Shown here piece by piece: positions 45,191-54,467 of a stretch of 64,000 nt of DNA. The notes beneath the pieces were generated by a model. The model worked only from the letters and a program-made list of their open reading frames with translations, had not been told where the DNA came from and did not search any database. The stretch is from Chrysoporthe austroafricana (Eukaryota > Ascomycota > Sordariomycetes > Diaporthales > Cryphonectriaceae): the NCBI GenBank assembly GCA_001051155.2, contig JYIP02000001.1:5952001-6016000 (forward strand). The letters run 5' to 3'. Each line of letters begins with the position of its first letter. Position 1 is the first letter of the stretch. Both the position numbers and the translations under genes were made by a program.

Positions 45191-46263
45191 CGGCGGAGGT
45201 TTAATAATAATTGAGGGATTGAAGGATCGAGATCAGTTGCGATATAGAAGCCTGCTTAGCATGGAGGATCGCCCGCCGCGGGGGGGGGGGTGATTGGCAA
45301 GGCTGTAAGTCTGCAGCATTGGTATCTGAGGCATGGCATAGGCGAGGCCCGACCCTCCTACTGGCCTACTAGGGAACACAACACAGCAGATAGATAATCG
45401 CACTATACTCCACTCTCACATCCTTGAACCCGAGGCTATAGCCAGATCCAGATCTCTGACGGCCCCGGCGCCTGCACCCGCTGCATCCGGAGCCCACACA
45501 CAGCACCGGCCCCCAGGCTCTCGATCCGAGAGGGCATACGCCCTGCGGCCGCCCGCATGCATTCCGACCTCGCACGGCCAGACGTTACAGCTATAGACGT
45601 GCTCCCTGTCTCTCCTGCGCGCCTGTCCCCTCCCCAGGCTGCCGCCGCGTCACTTCTCACATGCAGCGAGCGTCCCACTCCGACGACAAGCATACTCACT
45701 ACGGCAAACACCCCGGCCGGGCCGGACGGGCCAGGGAGGGTGGGAGGGATCGGCGGCGGCGGCGGCGTCCTCACGTTCGTATTCACCTGGGGAGGGGGCG
45801 CCTCTAGAGGTCGCACGAGCTGGGCTGCAGGGCGCTGTCCGGGTTCATGGATACCTTTGCCATACGTGCTCTGATGACCCTGCCGCCGGAGGGAGGGGGT
45901 GAGATGAGATGTGACGGCCGACAGCGGTGGCGGCTTTCACTGGCCGCGGAGCCTGGCGTGTGCTGTGGATGGATATGCATCCAAGGATCTAAGCAGGGTC
46001 CGCGGGGCGTGGGGAGGGAGGGCGATTATCGTTCCCAGACAGGGCCCACGGGTGCTGCAGGGCAATCATCGTCCCCGGTATCAAGGGAGGGCTCTCAGGA
46101 GGTACTTTAGGCGACCGGGTCCACTGCACGAGGGCACGAAGGCGCCTCTCCCTGGAGTTCTTCGCGACCTTCACAGCCTCTTTGACGACTCGTCAGGTTC
46201 TCTGCTTGAAGTACGGGCGTGCCTATTCCCACTATTAGGTGGACGGCGGCTACAGCATCGTCA

Positions 46264-46267
<4 letters not shown>

Positions 46268-46312
<45 letters not shown>
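46268..46312. repeat. TC dinucleotide microsatellite
   Basis: About 22 uninterrupted TC units followed by TCAC units. Confidence 0.95.
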
Positions 46313-46316
<4 letters not shown>

Positions 46317-46596
46317 ACTCACTCTCACACTCACTTTCTCATGTCCTGAGCCGTCAACGTCGAGACGTCAGCTATATTCCCACTTCTAGGTGGATGAGCA
46401 GCTAGGCGGTCTGATCTCGGACCAGAACACGTATAACCACGGCGCCGCCTAAGCGCCCTTCGAGCCCCGACCCCCCTCGCCGCGGTCGGAAACGGTCTCC
46501 TGGGCCATTGAGAAGCCGGACTACCCTCGCAAGCTTCCCAAGCAAGCTGCAGCCCCCCTCCCCCAGAGAGAGCCCGGCCGGCCCCGCCCACCTGAG

Positions 46597-46902
46597 ATGT
46601 GCCTCCAGATCAACAATGTCTTCTCGTGCGGCCACCGCTCCTTCAAGCGTTTCGTGAACTGCCCGCGGTTCGGGGATACGTGCCTCGGCGCGGGCGGCAA
46701 CCACCAGAACGAGAAGGTGGCGGGCCTGTGCAAGGACTGCAAGTTCCGCGAGAGCCGGGGCGGCGCGTCCGGCGGCGGGAGCTCCGGCAGCGGGAGCTCC
46801 GGCGGCGGCGGCGGCGGCGGCGGCGGAGGGTCAGGAGGGCCGGCCGAGGGGAAGGATCCGTGGTGGGAGGGGGACCCGTGGAGGAAGTACAGGAAGGCCT
46901 AG
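46597..46902 (+). CDS. Small Cys/His-rich protein, putative zinc-binding
   Basis: A single-exon frame of 101 residues. The first 50 residues hold an ordered metal-ligand-like series: Cys2, Cys11-Gly-His13, Cys22, Cys29, His36, Cys45-x2-Cys48. A Gly/Ser-only linker (about 55-80) and a short tail with two Trp (DPWWEGDPWRKYRKA) follow. The start MCLQINNVFSCGH resembles small fungal proteins beginning MCF/MCL with a CGH motif, whose function is unknown. Zinc binding is inferred from spacing only. There is no signal peptide. Confidence 0.65.
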   Translation: MCLQINNVFSCGHRSFKRFVNCPRFGDTCLGAGGNHQNEKVAGLCKDCKFRESRGGASGGGSSGSGSSGGGGGGGGGGSGGPAEGKDPWWEGDPWRKYRKA

Positions 46903-47268
46903 AGCCCCCCTGGAGTTGGAGGGATGGCGCTCACGATCAGCGTGCGGCGTCGAAAGTGGGTCGGGAGGCTGGTGGGAGGAGTAGGTTGAGGCTTTCGCGG
47001 GCCTGACCGAAGAGAGGCCAGTGGCGCGGAGGACTCCGGGGCACCAGCGGCCAGGAAGAAGGGGTGGAATAGGAGGTTGAGTTTGCGCTCTCTTGGCTGT
47101 GTCTTGCTTGAGTCCCTTGGTTGCGCAGAGCTCGATCACAGATTGGCCAGTTAGAAAAAGCATCTTTTACCGCCCAAACGCAAATGAACCGAACATTCCG
47201 CTACTGCACCAGCGCCACAAACCGCCCCTTGCCTGCGCATCTCGTTGTCTTTCCAGCTCGAGACATGC
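46903..47268. other. Convergent intergenic spacer
   Basis: The 366 bp between the stop codons of the Cys/His-rich gene and the aquaporin-family gene show no coding signal and are probably 3' untranslated regions. Confidence 0.55.
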
Positions 47269-48834
47269 TCACTTTCCCTTCCCGAGTATGGTCCCCCAGG
47301 CGTGCCTGTCCTTTGACCACCGGTAGTTGATAGGCGACTCACTGCCGACAAACACCACCGCATCGTACAGGCTGCACCCGATAATCGCGCCCGACACTGT
47401 GCCGGCCCATGGCCCGTAGAACCACCAGCCATTGCCCCACAGGGCCTCCATCTTGTACCCGGCGGCGTACGCCACCAGCCGTGGTCCGAGATCCGACGCG
47501 GGGCTGAGTGCCGCGCCTGTGTTGTACCCCAGCGTCATCTTGAGGACGGTCACCAGCAGGCCGAGGATGAACGCGTGCATGCCCGCCCCGGGGGGGTTGT
47601 TCTGGTCGTCGCCGAGCGACAGGACCGCGATCATGATCACCGCCCCGCCCAGAAACTCGGTGAAGAAAGCCGTGGCCGGCGACACCCACGGCTTCGGGAC
47701 GGTGAAGAAGCTCGTGTAGGTCTGTGCCATGGCCGGGTCGACCTCCCGGATGGCGTCGGCGTACAGGGCGTACGCGAGGGCGCCCCCCGCGAAGGCCGCG
47801 CAGATCTGTACGAGGACGTAGACGCCGCAGCGCCTCCAGGGGAAGCCTCGGAAGATGCAGAGCGATATGGAGATTGCCGGGTTCATGTGCGCGCCCGAGA
47901 CGCCTCCGCCCAGGTAGATGCCAAACATGAACGACAAGCCCCACGCCCAGCACAGCGTCTCGTACGACCCATACTGCTGCGACTGGTTCTGCGACAGGTT
48001 GACACTCAACGTCCCAGTGAGGCCCAGGAAGACACTCATCGCAGTGCAGAGGAACTCTGCAAGCGGCTCGGGATACTTTGCGCGGATCCGAGCCCACTTG
48101 TTGCGCATCACGTCCGGGTCGATTTTCCCATCCTCAACGGCGTTACCTTCCCGTTGACCACCAATCACATCGGCATCAATTTGGTATTTCCGTGCCGCAT
48201 CGGTGCCCTCATCCTGCTCGCCAAGCTGGCGTCTTCGAGACTGGGTGTTCTGTGGTTCCGAGATTGTCTCGCCTGAACCCTCTGAATCGGGTGTACCCTG
48301 GGCTTCTCTTGCTGGTCGTCTTCGCAGACCTTGCTCGGCGTCTTCCTCTTGACGACTGACTGATGCGCCTGTATCGGTCCTGCGAACCCTTCGCGGCAGC
48401 GGCTCGCCCAAGCTGAACACGGTCTGATCCCGGAGGCTGGCGTGCCAAGGGTCGATCTCCTGATTTTTTTCTGATGCGATACGGGGTAGGGGCTCACCCA
48501 GGCTGAACAGCGGCTTGTCCTTGGGCTGATCATGCCACGGGTTCCGTTCGCGGTACTCCTGCTCCTGCGCGATGCGAGCTTTGCGCTTGGTACCGACGGC
48601 GATCCGTGTAGCCAGATCCGACAGTTCTGCCCTGCCTTGATCGTCGAGCCGCATCATCACGTGGTCCATCTTCTGCGCTGTATCGGGGTCCGCTAGCATG
48701 CTGCCCAAGGCGCTGGAGGCCGTCCGGGAGCGGCCCTGCTGTGGGCGGTCTTGTCGCTCTTCATCTCTCCTTTGCCCCTGGCCTCCTTGAGGCGGACTTT
48801 GTTTAAGCTCGTACTGGCCCTCTCTTGATACCAT
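47269..48834 (-). CDS. Aquaporin/aquaglyceroporin-family (MIP) channel with long N-terminus
   Basis: A single-exon gene of 521 residues. Residues 1 to about 245 are hydrophilic and contain a duplicated motif, PWH-x4-D-x3-FSLGEPLPR, first around residues 98-115 and again about 30 residues later. The channel begins near EPLAEFLCTAMSVFLG and has six membrane helices. The first NPA box is normal (SGAHMNPAISIS). The second box, normally NPAR in this family, reads ALSPASDLGPR: Asn is Ser and the selectivity-filter Arg is Ser. The DLGPR following it is typical of aquaglyceroporins. Glycerol or small-solute transport across the plasma membrane is the family expectation, but pore selectivity here is uncertain because of the substitutions. 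Confidence 0.92.
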   Translation of the reverse strand: MVSREGQYELKQSPPQGGQGQRRDEERQDRPQQGRSRTASSALGSMLADPDTAQKMDHVMMRLDDQGRAELSDLATRIAVGTKRKARIAQEQEYRERNPWHDQPKDKPLFSLGEPLPRIASEKNQEIDPWHASLRDQTVFSLGEPLPRRVRRTDTGASVSRQEEDAEQGLRRRPAREAQGTPDSEGSGETISEPQNTQSRRRQLGEQDEGTDAARKYQIDADVIGGQREGNAVEDGKIDPDVMRNKWARIRAKYPEPLAEFLCTAMSVFLGLTGTLSVNLSQNQSQQYGSYETLCWAWGLSFMFGIYLGGGVSGAHMNPAISISLCIFRGFPWRRCGVYVLVQICAAFAGGALAYALYADAIREVDPAMAQTYTSFFTVPKPWVSPATAFFTEFLGGAVIMIAVLSLGDDQNNPPGAGMHAFILGLLVTVLKMTLGYNTGAALSPASDLGPRLVAYAAGYKMEALWGNGWWFYGPWAGTVSGAIIGCSLYDAVVFVGSESPINYRWSKDRHAWGTILGKGK

Positions 48835-49887
48835 ATTACTATTGTGACGGCGTGAATAACTGACGTTTGCTTGACGACTGTGGATTGTCGATTGCTACTG
48901 ACACTAGGCCCTGAAACGATTGTATAGAAGGCTTGACTTCTTGAGCCCGCTGTTGGTTGCCGAAACCACTTCCATCATATGTACACATCAGTATACGCCA
49001 TTTGAGAGGTCCACATTTCTTTCATCCTGACGTAGCTGAGGTCGAAGAACTAAAAAGGTAGCCAAACTGCAGCCGTTATTCCGGAGGTCTTCTCCGTTGG
49101 TTCGACGCGGGGGCGAACTCATCGAGAATAAAAGTAGTCCTCCGGAGTCTGTCCGACGGGAACATCCGCAGTATCCAGCAATGTGTGTGTGGATCTAGCA
49201 GCAATAGGGTGCTGATTATATAGACACAAGAAAGCCATATTGGTCGAGGTGGTGGCAATTGCCGTGTTGAAAGAAGATCCTTGGGCAGATTATGCGGCTC
49301 CTTGAATCCTAGTCATCCGTAAACCCTATCATAACTTGGCAAGATCTCAATTCGACATGTGTAGGTTACCAGAATCGGACGAAATGCTCCATGACGGTCA
49401 CACAAGAAGAGGAACGATCAGCGAGAGTTGTCGAGGCGGCTCAAACTTTTGTGGAGACGTCATGGTGGAGCTAAGGAAAATCTCCTCAGCCTCTCAGCAG
49501 AGGTGACCACCAGTGATAAGTTAGGTGACTAGAAATTGCGTATGTAGACGGAGGAAGAGGTCCGGAGGAGAAAGTAGAACGACAAGGAGCAGTGTGGGAC
49601 AGGACAGCCTACATCTAGCAAATATCCTTCCTGCCACCCCTGCGTGATGATTGGCCGGGTCTAGGACTGGATTCACATGAGCATACTTGTTGAGTGAAAC
49701 ACCGAGATTGGTTTCGCGAACACCATCATTGTAGCTGGCTGGGGATGCGGGACTGCAAAGTGGCGTGTTGTGGGTTTTCAAGAATTTGGACGTGGCATTG
49801 CGGATTGTTTGATTGGGTTGTCATATGCTGTGTAGATCCTTGATATTTGATGATGCCTAGTTTGAGGCCGTGTTGTCGTATGAGATG
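48835..49887. other. Intergenic region, no gene seen
   Basis: About 1.05 kb upstream of the channel gene and downstream of Utp14 (both minus strand). It is less GC-rich than the surroundings, with no recognisable frame. It probably holds the channel promoter. Confidence 0.55.
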
Positions 49888-52704
49888 CTAGATGATCGGC
49901 TTGGCCATCGGTGCGATGATTCCCTGCTTGACGATGACCCTGGGCTTTGTTGCCTGTTGGAACGACTCCTTGGTCATCCATTCGGGGCCGACGGGCAGGC
50001 GCAGAGACCTCTCGTACTGCTGTCGGGACTCGAAAGGATGCGGCAGCTGGGAGGCGAGGTACTTCTCGTTCTGTTCGTGGACTGGGTTAGCATCATCCTC
50101 CCAATTATGGCCCGTGTGATCAAACGACCGGAGACTATCAATGCATACCTTTCGAACCCTCTTCTCGTTCATGATAACCTTCTCCAGCTTGGCGTCCTTC
50201 CGGTCCTTCTTCTTGACGCCGTCCTTCTTGACCATCACCTTGCCCTTGTTGCGCTTCTGCGCCCGCTTGCTGATTCCGTCGCCCGTCCAACTTCCCCAGC
50301 CGGGCATGGTCTTGTCGATCATCTTCTCGTCATCCTCGGACATGATGGCCTCCTTCTCAGCTTCGAATTCAGCCACCACGTCCTCGCCCCCGAAGGCACG
50401 GCTGACCAGCTCGTGGTCGCGAATGGCAAGAGGCAGGTGGATGTCGTCGTCGGAAGAGTCGTCCGCGTCTGCATCAGTTGCGGTTGCGGTGGATTTGGTA
50501 CCGGCTTTTGAAGCGCTCTTGGCTTTCGAGGGCTTTCGCGCTGCAGATGCTTTGCTTGCGAGGGGCTCGACGCCGTTCAGGTCCAGTTCCGCGACCTCTG
50601 CACTGCTGACGGCCTTCCTGCCTTTCTTCCGCTCAGAAACTGCTGACTGTCCTGCTTTTGCCCAAGATCCTGCCGCACCAGGTGCGGACGGTGCATCGGT
50701 GGCTGATGTAGATGAGTCGATCTGCGGTGTCCGTGATGTGTGTGCTGATGACTTGCTCTTCGTCCCATTACTGATGGCTCCGCTCAAGGGTGCAGGAGAC
50801 TTCTTGGCAACTTTTGAAGCATTTTTGTCCTGGCTCATGCCGAACGTCATCCGTCCAACCTGAACTTCGGTATCGTCCGCTTCCTCTGCATCTGAACCGG
50901 ACTCCAGGTCTCGGCGGATCTGTGCCACAATCTCATCGTTGGCCTGTTTGCGCTGCGCCTCGGCTCGCTGCATGAACGCCAGCTTCATGAGATTCGAGTG
51001 TGGGTGGTCGTCGTCGCTCTCTGCGTCGTCCACAGCATCTAGTTGCCTGAGTAACCTCGAGTTTCCGTCCTCATCCCCTGACGAGCTTGTGCCCTCAGAC
51101 TCATCGTCATCCTCACCACCCCTCGTTGTCTCACACTCAACCCGTTTCCTCAGCTCCTCGTTCCTCCTGGCCATATCCGTCAGGCCCGCGCGGTAATCAT
51201 CGTCCCACACGGCCCGACCCACCTTAGAGCCCATCTTTGCCCACTTGCTGTCCTTGTGCCTCGCACCGACTCGTTCCAGCGCCCTCCTCCGGTGCGCCGC
51301 CTCACGCTCCTCTTCGGAATCGATCTCGCCGTTCTCCCGCATCATCTCCAGCTCCTGGGCCTCATCGCCCAGCCTCTCCTTCCGATGGATCTTGCGGTAC
51401 GTCTTCGACTTGATCTTCTTGATACGCTTGGCGCGGGCCTGCTCACGGGACTGAAGCTCGCGTTCCTTCCGGCGCTGCGCCCAGAGCTCCTTGAGATCTG
51501 CGCGAGAAATGGTCTGTTCCTCGCCGTTGTCCTTTTTCTCCTCTGGCTGTTTTTTGGACTTGGCACTTGGACCCAGGCCAGACTCCTCCATGATGGACAG
51601 GATGGTGGTTTCTAGTTCCGTGCCGGCGGTCTTCTTGGTAAGAGGTAGGAGCTCGCTGTTATCGAGGCCGGCGTCAGGGAGGGTATGAGGGAGAGGGAAC
51701 ACGAGGTGGTCGGCTCGGCGGTTATGCTTGACGGTCTCGTTCCACCGGTCTAGCGTCTCGTTGGTCTTCTCGTAAGCTGCGATCCGGAGGAGCTGGTCCT
51801 GTTGTCGTCTTGGGAGGGGAACGTCAAGTTTCTTGGATGAGCCCTTTTTTGTAGCATCTGTCTTCTCCTCCTTTTTCATCAATTTGACCGACTTCTTGAT
51901 CAGAGGGTCTTTGACGGAGGCTAGTCCCAGGTCCTCCAGGCTGATGGCTTGTCTTGTAGCTGGTGCCGTGTCGGCTTCTGCGTTCTTATCCGAGTCCGCG
52001 AAGCCCTTGATGATATTTCGCAGTTCGCTCACTCTGGACGGATCGGCATCGTCCTCGTCGTCCTCTTCGGACTCGGAGCTCGACTCCTCCTCTGATCCGG
52101 ATTCCGTGTCTCCAGCCGAGCCCTCGTCGTCATCGTCGGACGACTGATCCAACGCATCCGCAAGATCGATCGCGTCCGAGCCGAGCGACTCGCCATCGGC
52201 ACCGTCCTCATCCTCCGCCTCTTTCTGCGAGCGGCTCCCACGGAATGCATACCCCTCGAACTTCTCATCGTCGCTGTCCCCAAACGCCTCGTCGCTGTCA
52301 AGCTCCGAGTCATCATCGTCCCCATTCACACCGACGTGCCACTCGTTCCCCTCGCTGTCACTCCCTCCCTCATTTTCGCTGCTCTCGTCGTCGTCATCCT
52401 CGTCGAAAGCAGACTGTCTAGCGCGCTTCTTCCTTGGGCCCTCGTCCTCATCTTCCTCGCTGTCCTCGTCCTCGTCCTCATCTCGCCTATGTTTGCCGCC
52501 CCTCGTCTCCCTCTCGGGATCAAGCTCGAGGTCTCGCCCGCGGCGCGTGAGCCGCTCCGGCTCGATCTGCTTCGCGGCGATAGCAAAGGCGTCGAGGGCG
52601 TGGGCGCGGGCCTTCGCTTTCGACTTCTGTGCTTTCGGCTTTGCGTTGTTGGACTTCTGGCCGTTGCCCAGCAGGGAGCGGCCGTGGGACTGGCGGCCAG
52701 GCAT
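49888..52704 (-). CDS. utp14: U3 snoRNP (SSU processome) component Utp14
   Basis: Two exons (52704-50149, 50070-49888) give 912 residues, in the range of fungal Utp14. The start MPGRQSHGR with the KAKARAHALDAFAIAAKQIE segment marks the N-terminus. Long acidic Ser/Glu/Asp stretches follow (about 45-250). Family blocks include the KTNETLDRWNETVKHNRRAD region, KIKSKTYRKIHRKERL, and the C-terminal LPHPFESRQQYERSL, PVGPEWMTKESFQ, KPRVIVKQGIIAPM. Utp14 acts in the nucleolar small-subunit processome and activates the helicase Dhr1 for 18S rRNA maturation. The 78-bp intron (50071-50148) is a multiple of three and has no stop, with GTATGC, GCTAAC and CAG signals; removing it restores the block into NEKYLASQ. 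The frame is open upstream of 52704 but unlike Utp14. Confidence 0.95.
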   Translation of the reverse strand: MPGRQSHGRSLLGNGQKSNNAKPKAQKSKAKARAHALDAFAIAAKQIEPERLTRRGRDLELDPERETRGGKHRRDEDEDEDSEEDEDEGPRKKRARQSAFDEDDDDESSENEGGSDSEGNEWHVGVNGDDDDSELDSDEAFGDSDDEKFEGYAFRGSRSQKEAEDEDGADGESLGSDAIDLADALDQSSDDDDEGSAGDTESGSEEESSSESEEDDEDDADPSRVSELRNIIKGFADSDKNAEADTAPATRQAISLEDLGLASVKDPLIKKSVKLMKKEEKTDATKKGSSKKLDVPLPRRQQDQLLRIAAYEKTNETLDRWNETVKHNRRADHLVFPLPHTLPDAGLDNSELLPLTKKTAGTELETTILSIMEESGLGPSAKSKKQPEEKKDNGEEQTISRADLKELWAQRRKERELQSREQARAKRIKKIKSKTYRKIHRKERLGDEAQELEMMRENGEIDSEEEREAAHRRRALERVGARHKDSKWAKMGSKVGRAVWDDDYRAGLTDMARRNEELRKRVECETTRGGEDDDESEGTSSSGDEDGNSRLLRQLDAVDDAESDDDHPHSNLMKLAFMQRAEAQRKQANDEIVAQIRRDLESGSDAEEADDTEVQVGRMTFGMSQDKNASKVAKKSPAPLSGAISNGTKSKSSAHTSRTPQIDSSTSATDAPSAPGAAGSWAKAGQSAVSERKKGRKAVSSAEVAELDLNGVEPLASKASAARKPSKAKSASKAGTKSTATATDADADDSSDDDIHLPLAIRDHELVSRAFGGEDVVAEFEAEKEAIMSEDDEKMIDKTMPGWGSWTGDGISKRAQKRNKGKVMVKKDGVKKKDRKDAKLEKVIMNEKRVRKVCIDSLRSFDHTGHNWEDDANPVHEQNEKYLASQLPHPFESRQQYERSLRLPVGPEWMTKESFQQATKPRVIVKQGIIAPMAKPII

Positions 52705-53096
52705 ACTGGCGATGTGTGTTTTCGAAAAGGAATATTCTCTGGGCAGTCGAAAGGCGAGGCGAGTGGAATCCTGGAAAACTGGAAGGGGGGGGGGGTTCGA
52801 AATCTTTTTGGTGGTGCTTATCGATAAGTGTTGTGGGCAGGCAAGCAGCGCCAACGTCCGCTGCCGCAGAAAATCATCAGGCTTGAGCCGCATCGACCTC
52901 ACCCTCGGCCATTGAGTGCGCATCTGACGACGATTGAGGCCTCAAACGGCCTGTACGCAACCCTCCAACCTCTCAAACCCACCCTGTCCGGCCTTCAGTA
53001 GGTGGCGCGTGCTCGGCGCCCCCTTCCACCACGAACTTTGGGCCATCGCGGCCGCCTCCCTCACCCTCCCACCACCTCCTCCGACCATCAATCACA
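52705..53096. promoter_or_regulatory. Divergent promoter between utp14 and mrpl27
   Basis: 392 bp separate the ATG codons of two divergent ribosome-related genes. The spacer must contain both core promoters; it holds a G-run (near 52785) and pyrimidine-rich DNA on the L27 side. Confidence 0.5.
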
Positions 53097-53537
53097 ATGT
53101 TCAAACCGACCCAGGCGCTCTGCCGGCGCTACCGCAAGCTGCGGCTCACGACCAAGGACATCAACAAGGGCTACTACAAGGGCACAGGTACAGGGCGCAT
53201 GGGTACGCACGACAGGTGGGGAGGGTTCTCGGTCGACTACAGCCTGGTGCGGACGTATGTTGTGCCACAGGGGCTGGACACGTTCAAGGTGGGCTCTTTT
53301 TCTTCCTTTACCTGACGTACGATACATCCCCTCGCCTGTCTAGAGGGGCGCGGACGAGGATTCTCTTGGGGCGGAGTGTACGCTAACCCCTGACGGATGG
53401 AACAGCTCACCCCCTTCGTGACGAACAACGTCCGTGTGCGATCCGGAATGGAGTCGTACCGCGAGTACGGCATGGAGGGTCCTAGGAGCCCGAGGCTGTA
53501 CCTGGAAAGATGGAAAGAAGAGAACGGTCATGACTGA
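53097..53537 (+). CDS. mrpl27: Mitochondrial large-subunit ribosomal protein L27 (mL41 family)
   Basis: Two exons (53097-53288, 53406-53537) encode 107 residues. It starts MFKPTQALCRRYRKLRLTTK, a basic region with mitochondrial-import character, followed by KGYYKGTGTGRMGTH and a WGGFSVDYSLVRTYVVPQGL block typical of fungal YmL27/mL41. The second exon supplies TPFVTNNVRVRSG and the conserved YREYGMEGPRSPRLYLERW end. The protein is a structural part of the mitoribosome large subunit. The intron is 117 bp with a GTGGGC donor. It diverges from Utp14 across a 392-bp spacer. Confidence 0.94.
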
Positions 53538-54467
53538 GGTATTGCTGCGCCAACCAAGGGACGGGTATTCAAGGTCAACTCTTTCCTGGCATGTCAGCGG
53601 GTGGGCCGCGAGAAGCTGCCCCAGGCCGTGACGGCTCGGCTGCAGTAGAGTATAGGCGTTGAAGTTATCCCTCGACCGTGAAGCCGATGAATGGAACGGA
53701 TTGCTGGGCCGGTTACCAACAATGAGATCAGTCAGGATGCTCATACCTCGGGCCCGACTGACCAGAGCATGGAGGAGGAAAGGGCTGCTACGCCGTCCGG
53801 GTCTGCAGGCTCAAGCATCCAGTGTACGACATCGACACCAATTGCAACGTATATTAGAACAACCCGTTATGCTCACCGTGCGTGACACCTGCCGCTATTA
53901 CGATAACCTTCTCCTGTGTCGGAGTGTCCGCTTGATGTTACAGCCATCCCGGGCACATTTCGTTTTCACTGGCCTTTCTGGGTCTCTGAAGTCCTCGGCA
54001 GGCGATGGAGCATGTTCTCAAATTGTACGTCCAGAATGGTAAGAGGAGATGGACTACCGTGAGGATTGCCATCGATCAGCAGGAGGAAATAATGATGACT
54101 GCTCTGGGACCGTAAGCCATCCCGATTCCCACTCCACGCTTTCGCCAAAGTTGGACAGCACGCACGGAACGACCAGTTGAAGAGGGCGTTCAAAATATCT
54201 TCGCAAGCTGTAAGTACTCATTGCCCGTCCATTCCGTCGTCCCTCCATCTGAACAAGACCGTCGAGTACGACCTAACAGTACGAAAATGAAACATACTTG
54301 TAAAGAAAGCAACGGCTTAAACGATTCTTGTACGGCCATGCCGTCATGAAACTCATGCCATAATAATGCAGTCCTCCTTCATTGGATCTGATGAGCTAAC
54401 TGCCATATTAGCGACAGGAGGGCTCCTCAAATCCAGAACATTGAATTTTCGAGATCCTCATGCACTT
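53538..54467. other. Convergent intergenic region, no gene seen
   Basis: About 930 bp between the mitoribosomal gene (+) and the Argonaute gene (-). Composition drops in GC towards the Argonaute side. No recognisable frame, tRNA or repeat was found. Confidence 0.55.

Larger units (their letters stand above)
43626..46596. other. 3-kb gene-poor region with a decayed gene fragment
   Basis: It contains the AP-1 3' flank, a T homopolymer (44158-44183), an epimerase-like remnant (44911-45190) and a TC microsatellite (46268-46312). Coding-like traces near 46030-46210 and a short frame ending DQNTYNHGAA at about 46450 could be further relics but cannot be assigned. Confidence 0.5.

Noticed and set aside
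52705..52923. An upstream in-frame extension of Utp14 by 73 codons
   Set aside because: The extension is unlike Utp14 N-termini, and the ATG at 52704 begins the conserved MPGRQSHGR start.
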